Shown here: positions 1 through 10,285 of the stretch, in pieces | Numbering within the stretch: position 1 is the first letter of the stretch | How the letters are laid out: each line of letters starts with the position of its first letter | Origin: Hofstenia miamia | Lineage: Eukaryota > Xenacoelomorpha > Acoela | NCBI GenBank assembly: GCA_004352715.1 | Contig: SCFE01000004.1 | Location: 4,700,701 to 4,764,700, forward strand | Length of the DNA: 64,000 bases | Reading direction: 5' to 3' | Notes under the pieces: generated by a model | The model's input: the letters and a program-made list of their open reading frames with translations, nothing else | Told to the model about the DNA's origin: nothing | Databases searched by the model: none | Translations under genes and position numbers: made by a program

Positions 1-602
1 GGCATTGACACCCTTTTTGTGTTTATTCCTTTATTCTCATAAATCATTACATTGGCTGTGATCACTTCTTCTGTTTCAATCTCATACATTTTCCATTGAT
101 GCAGCTGCAAATGTATGTCTTCCTGCAATTTGAACGTGATTGTTTTGTCTCTGCCCTGTTCATCTTCAATTTCAATCTCTTCCTCTTTAACCTTGATGGT
201 TCTATCTGCATAGTTGATAACGCATTTGTTTTTTATGAGGAAGTCGTCTCCCAAGATTATCTCATATGGTAGCATGTTATTGTGCGTATCCACTACTACT
301 AGTGATTGTTCAAACGTAGTGTTCGCCACTCTTAGTTGCACTGCTTCCAATATTCCCTTGGTATTGATATATTTGCCAGATGCATTGATGAGTCTTTTAT
401 TAAACTTGGTGAGGTCCTCTCTTGAGAAACCTAACTTTGTTGCACAGTCATCTGTAATTATCGAGGTTGCCGCTCCCATATCAATGGTTGCTTTTATCAT
501 TATCCCATTGACCGATATTGTCATTGTATTTACAGTATCCATGTTCGCCATAATCATCACTGCTGGGCGGTTTTTAGGAGTCAGCGCTCCACTTAGTTTT
601 CC
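1..602 (-). CDS. pro: Ty3/gypsy protease (retropepsin), unit 1, partial
   Basis: Seen: a minus-strand frame open from the window edge up to the gag stop, in the -1 frame relative to gag. It carries the aspartic protease core with catalytic Asp in an I-D-M-G-A-A context near 478-492, followed by I-I-T-D-D. Units 2 and 3 read I-D-T-G at the same place, so this unit has lost the near-invariant Thr of the retropepsin D-T/S-G triad. Further on it keeps the L-P-Y-E-I-I-L-G-D-D-F segment typical of the protease flap-to-C-terminal region. Known: retropepsins cleave the Gag-Pol polyprotein as dimers. Inferred: this copy is probably inactive. The C-terminal side runs off the window, so RT cannot be assessed. 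Confidence 0.85.
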
Positions 603-1383
603 GATTCCTCTTCAGTTTGGGGTTGTTCGTTTGTTTCTCCCTCCAATTCTATTAAGTCTTCTTCTTCAAAGTACCCTTGTTCTTCTCCAATCATGTTTAT
701 TTGTGTGTGGCACTCGTCTCTCTTATGTCCTTTCTTTCCGCAATTATAACATTTAACGTCTTTTTCACGAACCTTCTTCATTTTTCCATCTCTAGTTTTT
801 ACTCTTATCGTTTTTTCCTGTTTGTCTGTCTCATACTTCTTCATTGTGTTTTTTGGTTTAAGGTTGCTTGGCGTTTCTCTATGCCAAGCTGCCTTTTCGT
901 TTATTCTCGCGTTGTTTTTGATTGTAGCTTGTATGTCCACTGCTTTTCTGATCATCTTCTCCAATTTGTCATCTACATCGTACTTAATTTCAAATTGTGC
1001 TCTTATATTGTCAGGCATCCCTTTACAAATGTGTGAAAAGAGATCATATTTTGAATATTGGTTCTCTCTTGAGCTGAGTGTGACCAGCCTCTCGACCTGT
1101 TGTATGTAATTGCGGATGTCATCTGTCTTCTTCTTCTTCATTCCATTTAGAATTATTCTGTATTGATTCTTGAAACATTCATTTCCATAGTATTCTATGA
1201 AGTCGCCAATTAACAATTCGTAGTCTGTTTTTGTTTCCAGGTCTAACAGCAGGTAGTGCTGTGCTGCCACTCCCGTCAAATATAGGGGGAATCTCACTGC
1301 TGCTGAATGTTGGCTCACCTTTCTTTTTGCCATCTTTAACTGCAACATCTGGAGCCATTCCCCGAACGTTGGGTTGTAGCCAT
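593..1383 (-). CDS. gag: Ty3/gypsy gag, unit 1, 5'-truncated by assembly gap
   Basis: The minus frame enters from the N-run at 1384 and stops at 593. It holds the capsid-like region (G-Y-N-P-T-F-G-E-W-L-Q, then H-Y-L-L-L-D and F-I-E-Y-Y-G), a block ending L-F-S-H-I-C-K-G-M-P, and a basic segment. Near 710-752 there is a CCHC zinc knuckle, C-Y-N-C-G-K-K-G-H-K-R-D-E-C, followed by an acidic C-terminus. This order (capsid, then nucleocapsid knuckle) is normal for Ty3/gypsy gag, which packages element RNA in cytoplasmic particles. The N-terminus is lost in the gap. The frame is intact over its visible length and overlaps protease by about 18 nt in the -1 frame. Compared with unit 3 it lacks a few residues before the basic segment. 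Confidence 0.9.
596..602 (-). promoter_or_regulatory. Candidate -1 frameshift site, gag to protease, unit 1
   Basis: On the minus strand the heptamer GGAAAAC lies directly before the gag TAA. The protease frame is -1 relative to gag and is open only from about 15 nt upstream of this point to just past the gag stop. Any shift must therefore happen in this short overlap. The heptamer resembles, but does not exactly match, the X-XXY-YYZ slippery consensus. The same arrangement recurs in units 2 and 3. Confidence 0.5.
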
Positions 1384-2383
1384 NNNNNNNNNNNNNNNNN
1401 NNNNNNNNNNNNNNNNNNNNNNNNNNNNNNNNNNNNNNNNNNNNNNNNNNNNNNNNNNNNNNNNNNNNNNNNNNNNNNNNNNNNNNNNNNNNNNNNNNNN
1501 NNNNNNNNNNNNNNNNNNNNNNNNNNNNNNNNNNNNNNNNNNNNNNNNNNNNNNNNNNNNNNNNNNNNNNNNNNNNNNNNNNNNNNNNNNNNNNNNNNNN
1601 NNNNNNNNNNNNNNNNNNNNNNNNNNNNNNNNNNNNNNNNNNNNNNNNNNNNNNNNNNNNNNNNNNNNNNNNNNNNNNNNNNNNNNNNNNNNNNNNNNNN
1701 NNNNNNNNNNNNNNNNNNNNNNNNNNNNNNNNNNNNNNNNNNNNNNNNNNNNNNNNNNNNNNNNNNNNNNNNNNNNNNNNNNNNNNNNNNNNNNNNNNNN
1801 NNNNNNNNNNNNNNNNNNNNNNNNNNNNNNNNNNNNNNNNNNNNNNNNNNNNNNNNNNNNNNNNNNNNNNNNNNNNNNNNNNNNNNNNNNNNNNNNNNNN
1901 NNNNNNNNNNNNNNNNNNNNNNNNNNNNNNNNNNNNNNNNNNNNNNNNNNNNNNNNNNNNNNNNNNNNNNNNNNNNNNNNNNNNNNNNNNNNNNNNNNNN
2001 NNNNNNNNNNNNNNNNNNNNNNNNNNNNNNNNNNNNNNNNNNNNNNNNNNNNNNNNNNNNNNNNNNNNNNNNNNNNNNNNNNNNNNNNNNNNNNNNNNNN
2101 NNNNNNNNNNNNNNNNNNNNNNNNNNNNNNNNNNNNNNNNNNNNNNNNNNNNNNNNNNNNNNNNNNNNNNNNNNNNNNNNNNNNNNNNNNNNNNNNNNNN
2201 NNNNNNNNNNNNNNNNNNNNNNNNNNNNNNNNNNNNNNNNNNNNNNNNNNNNNNNNNNNNNNNNNNNNNNNNNNNNNNNNNNNNNNNNNNNNNNNNNNNN
2301 NNNNNNNNNNNNNNNNNNNNNNNNNNNNNNNNNNNNNNNNNNNNNNNNNNNNNNNNNNNNNNNNNNNNNNNNNNNNNNNNNNN
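1384..2383. other. Assembly gap (1000 N)
   Basis: An exactly 1000-base run of N, so its size is probably arbitrary. It separates the protease end of unit 2 from the gag interior of unit 1. Any open frame crossing it is an artefact. Confidence 1.
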
Positions 2384-3182
2384 CTTGTAAGTCCTCAAAT
2401 CAACCGTACAAGTCATCGGCTCCATCTTCGTCCTCCAATGCTTTCCAAATCAATCTGATGTTTGATTTCACATATTTTCCAAATATCCTGATGTGTGATT
2501 TCTTTAAGTTTACATTCCAATTTGTTGGGTTGAGAATTGGAATCTTACCCTTTCCATTTTTCACTGTGCATACACTTGACGGCATTGACACCCTTTTTGT
2601 GTTTATTCCTTTATTCTCATAAATCATTATGTTGGCTGTGATCACTTCCTCTGTTTTGATCTCATACATTTTCCATTGATGCGGCTGCAAATGTATGTCT
2701 TCCTGCAATTCGAATGTGATTGTTTTGTCTCTGCCCTGTTCTTCTTTGATCTCAATCTCTTCCTCTTTAACTTTGATGGTTCTATCTGCATAGTTGATAA
2801 CGCATTTGTTTTTTATGAGGAAGTCGTCTCCCAAAATTATCTCATATGGTAGCATGTTATTGTGCATATCCACTACTACTAGTGATTGTTCGAACGTAGT
2901 GTTCGCCACTCTTAGTTGCACTGCTTCCAATATTCCCTTGGTATCAATATATTCGCTAGATGCGTTGATGAGTCTTTTGTTACACTTGGTGAGGTCCTCT
3001 CTTGAGAACCCTAACTTTGTTGTGCAGTCATCCGTAATTATCAAAGTTGCCACTCCCGTATCAATGGTTGCTTTTATCATTATTCCATTAACCAATATTG
3101 TCATTGTGTTCACCGTATCCATGTTTGCCATAATCATTACTGCTGCGCTGTTTTTAGGAGTCAGCGCTCCACTTAGTTTTCC
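2384..3182 (-). CDS. pro: Ty3/gypsy protease, unit 2
   Basis: Minus-strand frame beginning in the -1 overlap with gag and running to a stop at 2400. It has the retropepsin active site A-T-I-D-T-G-V-A-T-L-I-I-T-D-D near 3042-3086 and the downstream L-P-Y-E-I-I-L-G-D-D-F block. Past the catalytic domain there is an acidic linker and a K-S-N-I-R-L-I-W segment shared by all copies. The frame then ends in a stop where the related plus-strand copy at 9138 reads on in a comparable position, so the stop may be a degenerative change or a real end of this frame. RT sequence, expected next, is not present before the gap. The catalytic triad looks intact. Confidence 0.85.
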
Positions 3183-3802
3183 GATTCCTCTTCAGTTTGG
3201 GGTTGTTCGTTTGTTTCTCCCTCCAATTCTATTAGGTCTTCTTCTTCAAAGTACCCTTGTTCTTCTCTGATCATGTTTATTTGTTTGTGGCACTCGTCTC
3301 TCTTATGTCCTTTCTTTCTGCAATTATAACATTTAACGTCTTTTTCATGAACCTTCCTCATTTTTTCGTTTCTAGTTTTTACTCTTATCATTTTTGAACC
3401 TTCCTCATTTTTTCGTTTCTAGTTTTTACTCTTATCATTTTTTCCTGTATGTCTGCCTCATACGTTTTCATTGTGTTTTTTGGTTTGAGGTTGTTCCTCC
3501 ATGTTGGTGTTTCTCTATGCCAAGCTGCCTTTTCGTTTATTCTCGCGTTCAATTTTCGATCGTAGCTTGTATGTCCACCGCTTTTCTGATCGTCTTCTCC
3601 AATTTGTCGTCTACATTGCACTTAATTTCAAATTGTGCACTTATATTGTTGTTCACCCTTTACAAATGTGCGAAAAGAGATCGTATTTTGAGTATTGGTT
3701 TTCTCTTGAGCTGAGTGTGACCAGCCTCTCAACCTGTTGTATATAATTGCGCTTTCTTTGTGCTTCTTCATATTCATTCCATTTAAAATTATTCTGTATT
3801 GG
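3173..3802 (-). pseudogene. gag: Ty3/gypsy gag, unit 2, frameshifted by a 47-bp duplication
   Basis: The minus-strand gag C-terminal half is recognisable: the stretch around the N-Y-I-Q-Q-V-E-R-L block, the basic segment, a C-x2-C-x4-H-x4-C knuckle near 3290-3332, and an acidic tail ending at 3173. A perfect 47-bp tandem duplication (3349-3395 and 3396-3442) lies just upstream of the knuckle. Because 47 is not a multiple of three it puts the capsid part and the knuckle in different frames. A second disturbance near 3740-3780 replaces the sequence found in units 1 and 3 next to the gap. The product would be a truncated Gag without its nucleocapsid motif. Confidence 0.85.
3349..3442. repeat. 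47-bp perfect tandem duplication inside gag unit 2
   Basis: Two adjacent identical 47-bp copies, each starting GAACCTTCCTC on the plus strand. Units 1 and 3 contain a single copy at the corresponding place, so this is a local duplication specific to unit 2. Confidence 0.95.
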
Positions 3803-4802
3803 NNNNNNNNNNNNNNNNNNNNNNNNNNNNNNNNNNNNNNNNNNNNNNNNNNNNNNNNNNNNNNNNNNNNNNNNNNNNNNNNNNNNNNNNNNNNNNNNNN
3901 NNNNNNNNNNNNNNNNNNNNNNNNNNNNNNNNNNNNNNNNNNNNNNNNNNNNNNNNNNNNNNNNNNNNNNNNNNNNNNNNNNNNNNNNNNNNNNNNNNNN
4001 NNNNNNNNNNNNNNNNNNNNNNNNNNNNNNNNNNNNNNNNNNNNNNNNNNNNNNNNNNNNNNNNNNNNNNNNNNNNNNNNNNNNNNNNNNNNNNNNNNNN
4101 NNNNNNNNNNNNNNNNNNNNNNNNNNNNNNNNNNNNNNNNNNNNNNNNNNNNNNNNNNNNNNNNNNNNNNNNNNNNNNNNNNNNNNNNNNNNNNNNNNNN
4201 NNNNNNNNNNNNNNNNNNNNNNNNNNNNNNNNNNNNNNNNNNNNNNNNNNNNNNNNNNNNNNNNNNNNNNNNNNNNNNNNNNNNNNNNNNNNNNNNNNNN
4301 NNNNNNNNNNNNNNNNNNNNNNNNNNNNNNNNNNNNNNNNNNNNNNNNNNNNNNNNNNNNNNNNNNNNNNNNNNNNNNNNNNNNNNNNNNNNNNNNNNNN
4401 NNNNNNNNNNNNNNNNNNNNNNNNNNNNNNNNNNNNNNNNNNNNNNNNNNNNNNNNNNNNNNNNNNNNNNNNNNNNNNNNNNNNNNNNNNNNNNNNNNNN
4501 NNNNNNNNNNNNNNNNNNNNNNNNNNNNNNNNNNNNNNNNNNNNNNNNNNNNNNNNNNNNNNNNNNNNNNNNNNNNNNNNNNNNNNNNNNNNNNNNNNNN
4601 NNNNNNNNNNNNNNNNNNNNNNNNNNNNNNNNNNNNNNNNNNNNNNNNNNNNNNNNNNNNNNNNNNNNNNNNNNNNNNNNNNNNNNNNNNNNNNNNNNNN
4701 NNNNNNNNNNNNNNNNNNNNNNNNNNNNNNNNNNNNNNNNNNNNNNNNNNNNNNNNNNNNNNNNNNNNNNNNNNNNNNNNNNNNNNNNNNNNNNNNNNNN
4801 NN
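3803..4802. other. Assembly gap (1000 N)
   Basis: An exactly 1000-base run of N between the gag interior of unit 2 and the protease of unit 3. Confidence 1.
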
Positions 4803-5545
4803 GCTTTCCAAATCAATCTGATGTTTGATTTCACATATTTTCCAAATATCCTGATGTGTGCTTTCTTTAAGTTTACATTCTGATTTGTTGGGTTGAGAAT
4901 TGGAACCTCACCCTTTCCATTTTTCACTGCACATACACTTGATGGCATTGACACCTTTTTTGTGTTTATTCCTTTATTCCCATAGAACATTACGTCGGCT
5001 GTGATCGCTTCCTCTGTTTTGATCTCATACATCTTCCATTGATGCGGCTGCAAATGTATGTCTTCCTGCAATTCGAACGTGATTGTTTTGTCTCTGCCCT
5101 GTTCTTCTTCAATCTCAATCTCTTCCTCTTTAACCTTGATGGTTCTATCTGCATAGTTGATAACGCATTTGTTTTTTATGAGGAAGTCGTCTCCCAAGAT
5201 TATCTCATATGGTAGCATGTTATTGTGCATATCCACTACTACTAGTGATTGTTCAAAAGTAATGTTCGCCACCCTTAGCTGAACCGCTTCCAGTATTCCC
5301 TTAGTATCAATATATTCGCCAGATGCATTGACGAGTCTTTTGTTACACTTAGTGAGATCCTCTCTTGAGAACCCTACTTTTGTTGCACAGTCGTCCGTAA
5401 TTATCAAAGTTGCCACTCCCGTATCAATGGTTGCTTTTATCATTATTCCATTAACCGATATTGTCATTGTGTTCACTGTATCCATTTTCGCCATAATCAT
5501 TACTGCTGCGCGGTTTTTAGGAGTCGGCACTCCACTTAGTTTTCT
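4803..5545 (-). CDS. pro: Ty3/gypsy protease, unit 3, C-terminus in gap
   Basis: Minus-strand open frame continuous from the -1 overlap with gag (heptamer AGAAAAC just before the gag TAA at 5536) into the gap at 4802. The active site reads A-T-I-D-T-G-V-A-T-L-I-I. The flap-side L-P-Y-E-I-I-L-G-D-D-F block follows, then a linker rich in E and K and the K-S-N-I-R-L-I-W segment. It is closely similar to unit 2 and no stop is seen before the gap. No proper ATG is needed if it is translated by frameshifting from gag, as the frame layout implies. The RT that should follow is in the gap or absent. Confidence 0.87.
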
Positions 5546-6434
5546 GATTCCTCTTCAGTTTGGGGTTCTTCATTTGTTTCCCCCTCCAATTCTATCAAGT
5601 CTTCTCCAATCATGTTTATTTGTTTGTGGCACTTGTCTCTCTTATGTCCTTTCTTTCTGCAATTATAACATTTAACGTCTTTTTCACAAACCTTCTTCGT
5701 TTTTCTGTCTCTAGTTTTTACTCTTATCGTTTTTTCCTGTTTGTCTGTCTCATACATTTTCATTTTGTTTTTCAGTTTGAGGTTGTTCCTCCACATTGGC
5801 GTTTCTCTATACCAAGCTGCCTTTTCGTTTATTCTCACGTTATTCTCGATCTTAGCTTGTATGTCCACTGCTTTTCTGATCATCTTCTCCAATTTGTCAT
5901 CTACATCACACTTAATTTCAAATTGTGCTCTTATATTGTTGGGCATCCCTTTACAAATGTGCGAAAAGAGATCATATTTTGAGTATTGGTTCTCTCTTGA
6001 GCTGAGTGTGACCAGCCTCTCGAACTGTTGTATGTAATTGCGGATGTCATCTGTCTTCTTCATCTTTGTTCCATTTAAAATTATTCTGTATTGATTCTTG
6101 AAACTTTTGTTTCCGTAATATTCTATGAAGTCGCCAATTAACAATTCGTAGTCTGTTTTCGTTTCTGGGTCTAACAGCAGGTAGTGCTGTGCTGCTGCTC
6201 CAGTCAGATATAGGGGGAATCTCACTGCTGCTGAATGTTGGCTCACCTTTCTTTCTGCTATTGTTAACTCAAACATCTGGAGCCATTCCCTGAATGTTGG
6301 GTTGTAGCCATCCACTCTGCCATTAAATTTTGGTAATGTGGCTTTACAAGGGACCATATCATTTCCCACTTCCTGGTTTAATATTGAGTTGCTGTATTTA
6401 GGTTTCATGTTTTTTGTTGTCCCTTCTTCTTTTC
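5536..6434 (-). CDS. gag: Ty3/gypsy gag, unit 3 (most complete minus copy)
   Basis: The longest uninterrupted gag of the three minus copies. The first Met seen is at 6408, but related plus copies start gag about 500-600 nt further upstream (M-S-P at 13028 and 33947), so the true N-terminus is probably in the gap above 6434. Segments in order: V-P-C-K-A-T-L-P-K-F-N-G-R-V before the capsid, R-F-P-L-Y-L-T-G, F-I-E-Y-Y-G, L-F-S-H-I-C-K-G-M-P, a basic region, a zinc knuckle C-Y-N-C-R-K-K-G-H-K-R-D-K-C near 5630-5672, and an acidic tail. No internal stop is seen. With the adjoining protease this looks like the family's best coding module in the window. Confidence 0.9.
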
Positions 6435-7316
6435 NNNNNNNNNNNNNNNNNNNNNNNNNNNNNNNNNNNNNNNNNNNNNNNNNNNNNNNNNNNNNNNNNN
6501 NNNNNNNNNNNNNNNNNNNNNNNNNNNNNNNNNNNNNNNNNNNNNNNNNNNNNNNNNNNNNNNNNNNNNNNNNNNNNNNNNNNNNNNNNNNNNNNNNNNN
6601 NNNNNNNNNNNNNNNNNNNNNNNNNNNNNNNNNNNNNNNNNNNNNNNNNNNNNNNNNNNNNNNNNNNNNNNNNNNNNNNNNNNNNNNNNNNNNNNNNNNN
6701 NNNNNNNNNNNNNNNNNNNNNNNNNNNNNNNNNNNNNNNNNNNNNNNNNNNNNNNNNNNNNNNNNNNNNNNNNNNNNNNNNNNNNNNNNNNNNNNNNNNN
6801 NNNNNNNNNNNNNNNNNNNNNNNNNNNNNNNNNNNNNNNNNNNNNNNNNNNNNNNNNNNNNNNNNNNNNNNNNNNNNNNNNNNNNNNNNNNNNNNNNNNN
6901 NNNNNNNNNNNNNNNNNNNNNNNNNNNNNNNNNNNNNNNNNNNNNNNNNNNNNNNNNNNNNNNNNNNNNNNNNNNNNNNNNNNNNNNNNNNNNNNNNNNN
7001 NNNNNNNNNNNNNNNNNNNNNNNNNNNNNNNNNNNNNNNNNNNNNNNNNNNNNNNNNNNNNNNNNNNNNNNNNNNNNNNNNNNNNNNNNNNNNNNNNNNN
7101 NNNNNNNNNNNNNNNNNNNNNNNNNNNNNNNNNNNNNNNNNNNNNNNNNNNNNNNNNNNNNNNNNNNNNNNNNNNNNNNNNNNNNNNNNNNNNNNNNNNN
7201 NNNNNNNNNNNNNNNNNNNNNNNNNNNNNNNNNNNNNNNNNNNNNNNNNNNNNNNNNNNNNNNNNNNNNNNNNNNNNNNNNNNNNNNNNNNNNNNNNNNN
7301 NNNNNNNNNNNNNNNN
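6435..7316. other. Assembly gap (882 N)
   Basis: N-run between the minus-strand gag of unit 3 and an LTR fragment. Confidence 1.
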
Positions 7317-7626
7317 AATTTATTGTTCATCAAATTTCTCGTTAAATTCAAAGCTATTTATTTAAAAATTTTAAAGTACCTGCCGATTTTGAATTTCAAA
7401 TAATTCTTCTGCCAATATGGCTGTTCATACATAAGCGTAATTTCACTCTTTGCAATTTGTCAAATGTTACTTAATCGGCTAACATGTTTCTCTTAATTTG
7501 CACAATATTGTAGCTTGGTTGCATCTTACAAAATGAATAGAATAATTAACTAAATTTTACAATCACATCTCTGATTATATTTAATCACTATAATCTTTCA
7601 ATGCTAATCTTTTGTTTGCAGCTATT
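7317..7626 (-). mobile_element. LTR family B fragment
   Basis: Matches the promoter-side end of family B LTRs seen elsewhere on this strand (for example 41040-41300 and 60300-60560): AAAGTACCTGC near 7372, TCTGCCAATATGGCT near 7410, the TTGGTTGCAT segment, and TTTGCAGCT at the end. It is cut at both sides, by the gap and by the plus-strand protease remnant beginning near 7627, so the terminal CTACA/TGTAG is absent. Confidence 0.7.
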
Positions 7627-8137
7627 CTTTTTGAACAATCTTTGGTGGTGGTGGAAACACACAATAATCTGTTGCCATATGAAGTCATATTAGGCAATGA
7701 CTTTTTGACAATAATGGATGTGTTATTAACTATGCTAACAGAACCATAAAGGTAAAAGAAGAAGAGATGGAGATTGAAGAAGAACAAGGGAAGCAGAAAA
7801 TAATTACATTTCAACTGCAAGACATTCACCTACAGCCACATCAATGGAAGATGCACACAATCAAGACAGAGGACACCTTAACAGCTGACATAAATCTGTA
7901 TGACAACAAAGGCATAAACCCCAAACAAGTATTGATGCCATCTAGTGTCTGTAAAATAACACATGGAAAGGGAAGAATAACTATCCTTAATGCTATGAAC
8001 CAGAACGTCAACCACAAGAGATCTCAAGTAAGAATATATGGAAAATACACCAAGTCAAACATCAGACTTATCTGGATGGAGCAAGTAATTTGCATGGTCA
8101 TCTCAAGGACTTGAAAATGAAAACAGATAGTACTCCA
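7627..8137 (+). pseudogene. pro: Ty3/gypsy protease remnant, plus strand
   Basis: Begins mid-protease (F-E-Q-S-L-V-V-V) and runs through L-P-Y-E-V-I-L-G-N-D-F. A single-base disruption near 7713-7725 then shifts the frame, and the linker continues from 7767 to 8114. The segment Q-P-H-Q-W-K-M and the K-S-N-I-R-L-I-W block match the minus-strand units, but many substitutions show an older copy. The catalytic D-T-G part is missing because the left end is truncated against an LTR scrap. It stops at the N-run, and its last 137 bases reappear unchanged on the far side. Confidence 0.85.
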
Positions 8138-9137
8138 NNNNNNNNNNNNNNNNNNNNNNNNNNNNNNNNNNNNNNNNNNNNNNNNNNNNNNNNNNNNNNN
8201 NNNNNNNNNNNNNNNNNNNNNNNNNNNNNNNNNNNNNNNNNNNNNNNNNNNNNNNNNNNNNNNNNNNNNNNNNNNNNNNNNNNNNNNNNNNNNNNNNNNN
8301 NNNNNNNNNNNNNNNNNNNNNNNNNNNNNNNNNNNNNNNNNNNNNNNNNNNNNNNNNNNNNNNNNNNNNNNNNNNNNNNNNNNNNNNNNNNNNNNNNNNN
8401 NNNNNNNNNNNNNNNNNNNNNNNNNNNNNNNNNNNNNNNNNNNNNNNNNNNNNNNNNNNNNNNNNNNNNNNNNNNNNNNNNNNNNNNNNNNNNNNNNNNN
8501 NNNNNNNNNNNNNNNNNNNNNNNNNNNNNNNNNNNNNNNNNNNNNNNNNNNNNNNNNNNNNNNNNNNNNNNNNNNNNNNNNNNNNNNNNNNNNNNNNNNN
8601 NNNNNNNNNNNNNNNNNNNNNNNNNNNNNNNNNNNNNNNNNNNNNNNNNNNNNNNNNNNNNNNNNNNNNNNNNNNNNNNNNNNNNNNNNNNNNNNNNNNN
8701 NNNNNNNNNNNNNNNNNNNNNNNNNNNNNNNNNNNNNNNNNNNNNNNNNNNNNNNNNNNNNNNNNNNNNNNNNNNNNNNNNNNNNNNNNNNNNNNNNNNN
8801 NNNNNNNNNNNNNNNNNNNNNNNNNNNNNNNNNNNNNNNNNNNNNNNNNNNNNNNNNNNNNNNNNNNNNNNNNNNNNNNNNNNNNNNNNNNNNNNNNNNN
8901 NNNNNNNNNNNNNNNNNNNNNNNNNNNNNNNNNNNNNNNNNNNNNNNNNNNNNNNNNNNNNNNNNNNNNNNNNNNNNNNNNNNNNNNNNNNNNNNNNNNN
9001 NNNNNNNNNNNNNNNNNNNNNNNNNNNNNNNNNNNNNNNNNNNNNNNNNNNNNNNNNNNNNNNNNNNNNNNNNNNNNNNNNNNNNNNNNNNNNNNNNNNN
9101 NNNNNNNNNNNNNNNNNNNNNNNNNNNNNNNNNNNNN
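8138..9137. other. Assembly gap (1000 N) with identical flanks
   Basis: Bases 8001-8137 and 9138-9274 are identical, starting CAGAACGTCAACCACAAG and ending ACTCCA. Two contigs with overlapping ends were most likely placed side by side with a default gap. Confidence 0.95.
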
Positions 9138-10285
9138 CAGAACGTCAACCACAAGAGATCTCAAGTAAGAATATATGGAAAATACACCAAGTCAAACATC
9201 AGACTTATCTGGATGGAGCAAGTAATTTGCATGGTCATCTCAAGGACTTGAAAATGAAAACAGATAGTACTCCACATGGCCAACTCAAGGGCGAGTTGAT
9301 GAACACCATCAGTCACGAGTACTCCCAAAAGCTGACTCAAGGGAATTGGGACAAAAGCAGAAGAGGAAGACACATATAGAACACCCGAGATAAATAACAA
9401 AGACTACCCACATCTAGAGGAAAAGGAGATCACACAACTAAGGAAATTGTTAGAAAAATATAAATGTATATTCAACTATTGAGAAATAAGCATGGGGCAG
9501 GCAGTGGGTGAGATGCATAAAATAGTCACAACAACAGACAAACCTTTCAAACTGCCAATCAGAAGGGTGCCTGAACAGATGAAGGATGAATATAATCACA
9601 TACTGGAAGAGTTAATTGACAACAAAATTATTTGGCCAAGTTAGAGCCCATATGAAGCACCAACTGTGTTTGTAAAACAGAGAGACAAGTATCATTTATG
9701 CATTGATTTTTGCAAGTTGAATGAAGTGATGAAGAAGGACTCATATCCTCTACTGCAGATAGAGGACATGCTCTATGAAGCCAGTAAACACAAATACTTT
9801 ACAACACTAGATTTATGGGCCTATTGGCAAGTAAAGATGGAAGAGGACAACATTGAGAAGACAGCATTTATAACTCCATATGGGCTAAATGAATGGATAC
9901 ATATGGTGTTTTGACTCTGTAACACTTCAGCAAATTTTCAGAGGTACATCACGAAGGTAATAAAAAATAAGAAGCATAGAATGGAGGAATGGGTCTACGC
10001 CAATATAGATGACATTATAGTGACAAACAACACAATAAAAGAACATCTGGAAAAATTGGAAAGAACGTTGACAATATTGGAAAATCCGGGACTTCACATT
10101 AATGGAAATAAGTGTGACATTCTCAAAGATAAAATAGTGTTTTTCAGAATAATGATAGAAAAAGGACGAATATGCATGAAGGACAATGCCAGAGATATGA
10201 TCCTAAAAATAGAAAAACCAAACAACAAAAAAGACATTCAGAGGATCATGGGATTCTTCAACTATTATGGCACTTTTATTCCTAA
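9138..10285 (+). pseudogene. pol: Ty3/gypsy reverse transcriptase remnant (5' part of pol)
   Basis: Continues the protease linker into a recognisable RT. Landmarks: a substrate-side block with L-I-D-N-K-I-I near 9610-9632, L-C-I-D-F near 9697-9711, the motif A region F-T-T-L-D-L-W-A-Y-W-Q-V near 9799-9834 with its Asp retained, and I-T-P-Y-G. The catalytic box reads N-I-D-D-I-I-V near 10000-10020, where the family norm is Y-x-D-D, so the Tyr is replaced by Asn. Nonsense codons sit at 9480-9482 (TGA), 9642-9644 (TAG) and 9912-9914 (TGA), each where the related plus copy at 36 kb or the family has Gly or Glu. The thumb side ends at F-I-P-N, where a solo LTR has landed at 10286. Confidence 0.92.

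Noticed and set aside
214-756. Plus-strand frame of 180 codons, repeated at 2794-3270 and 5328-5675
   Set aside because: These are antisense shadows of the conserved protease region in the three minus units; the minus frames carry the D-T-G core, whereas the plus frames have no motif and end at variable places.
3737-4883. Several long frames spanning runs of N (also at 6338-7403, 8024-9379 and 50126-51577)
   Set aside because: Their length comes from unknown bases translated as X; only the flanking real sequence was considered.
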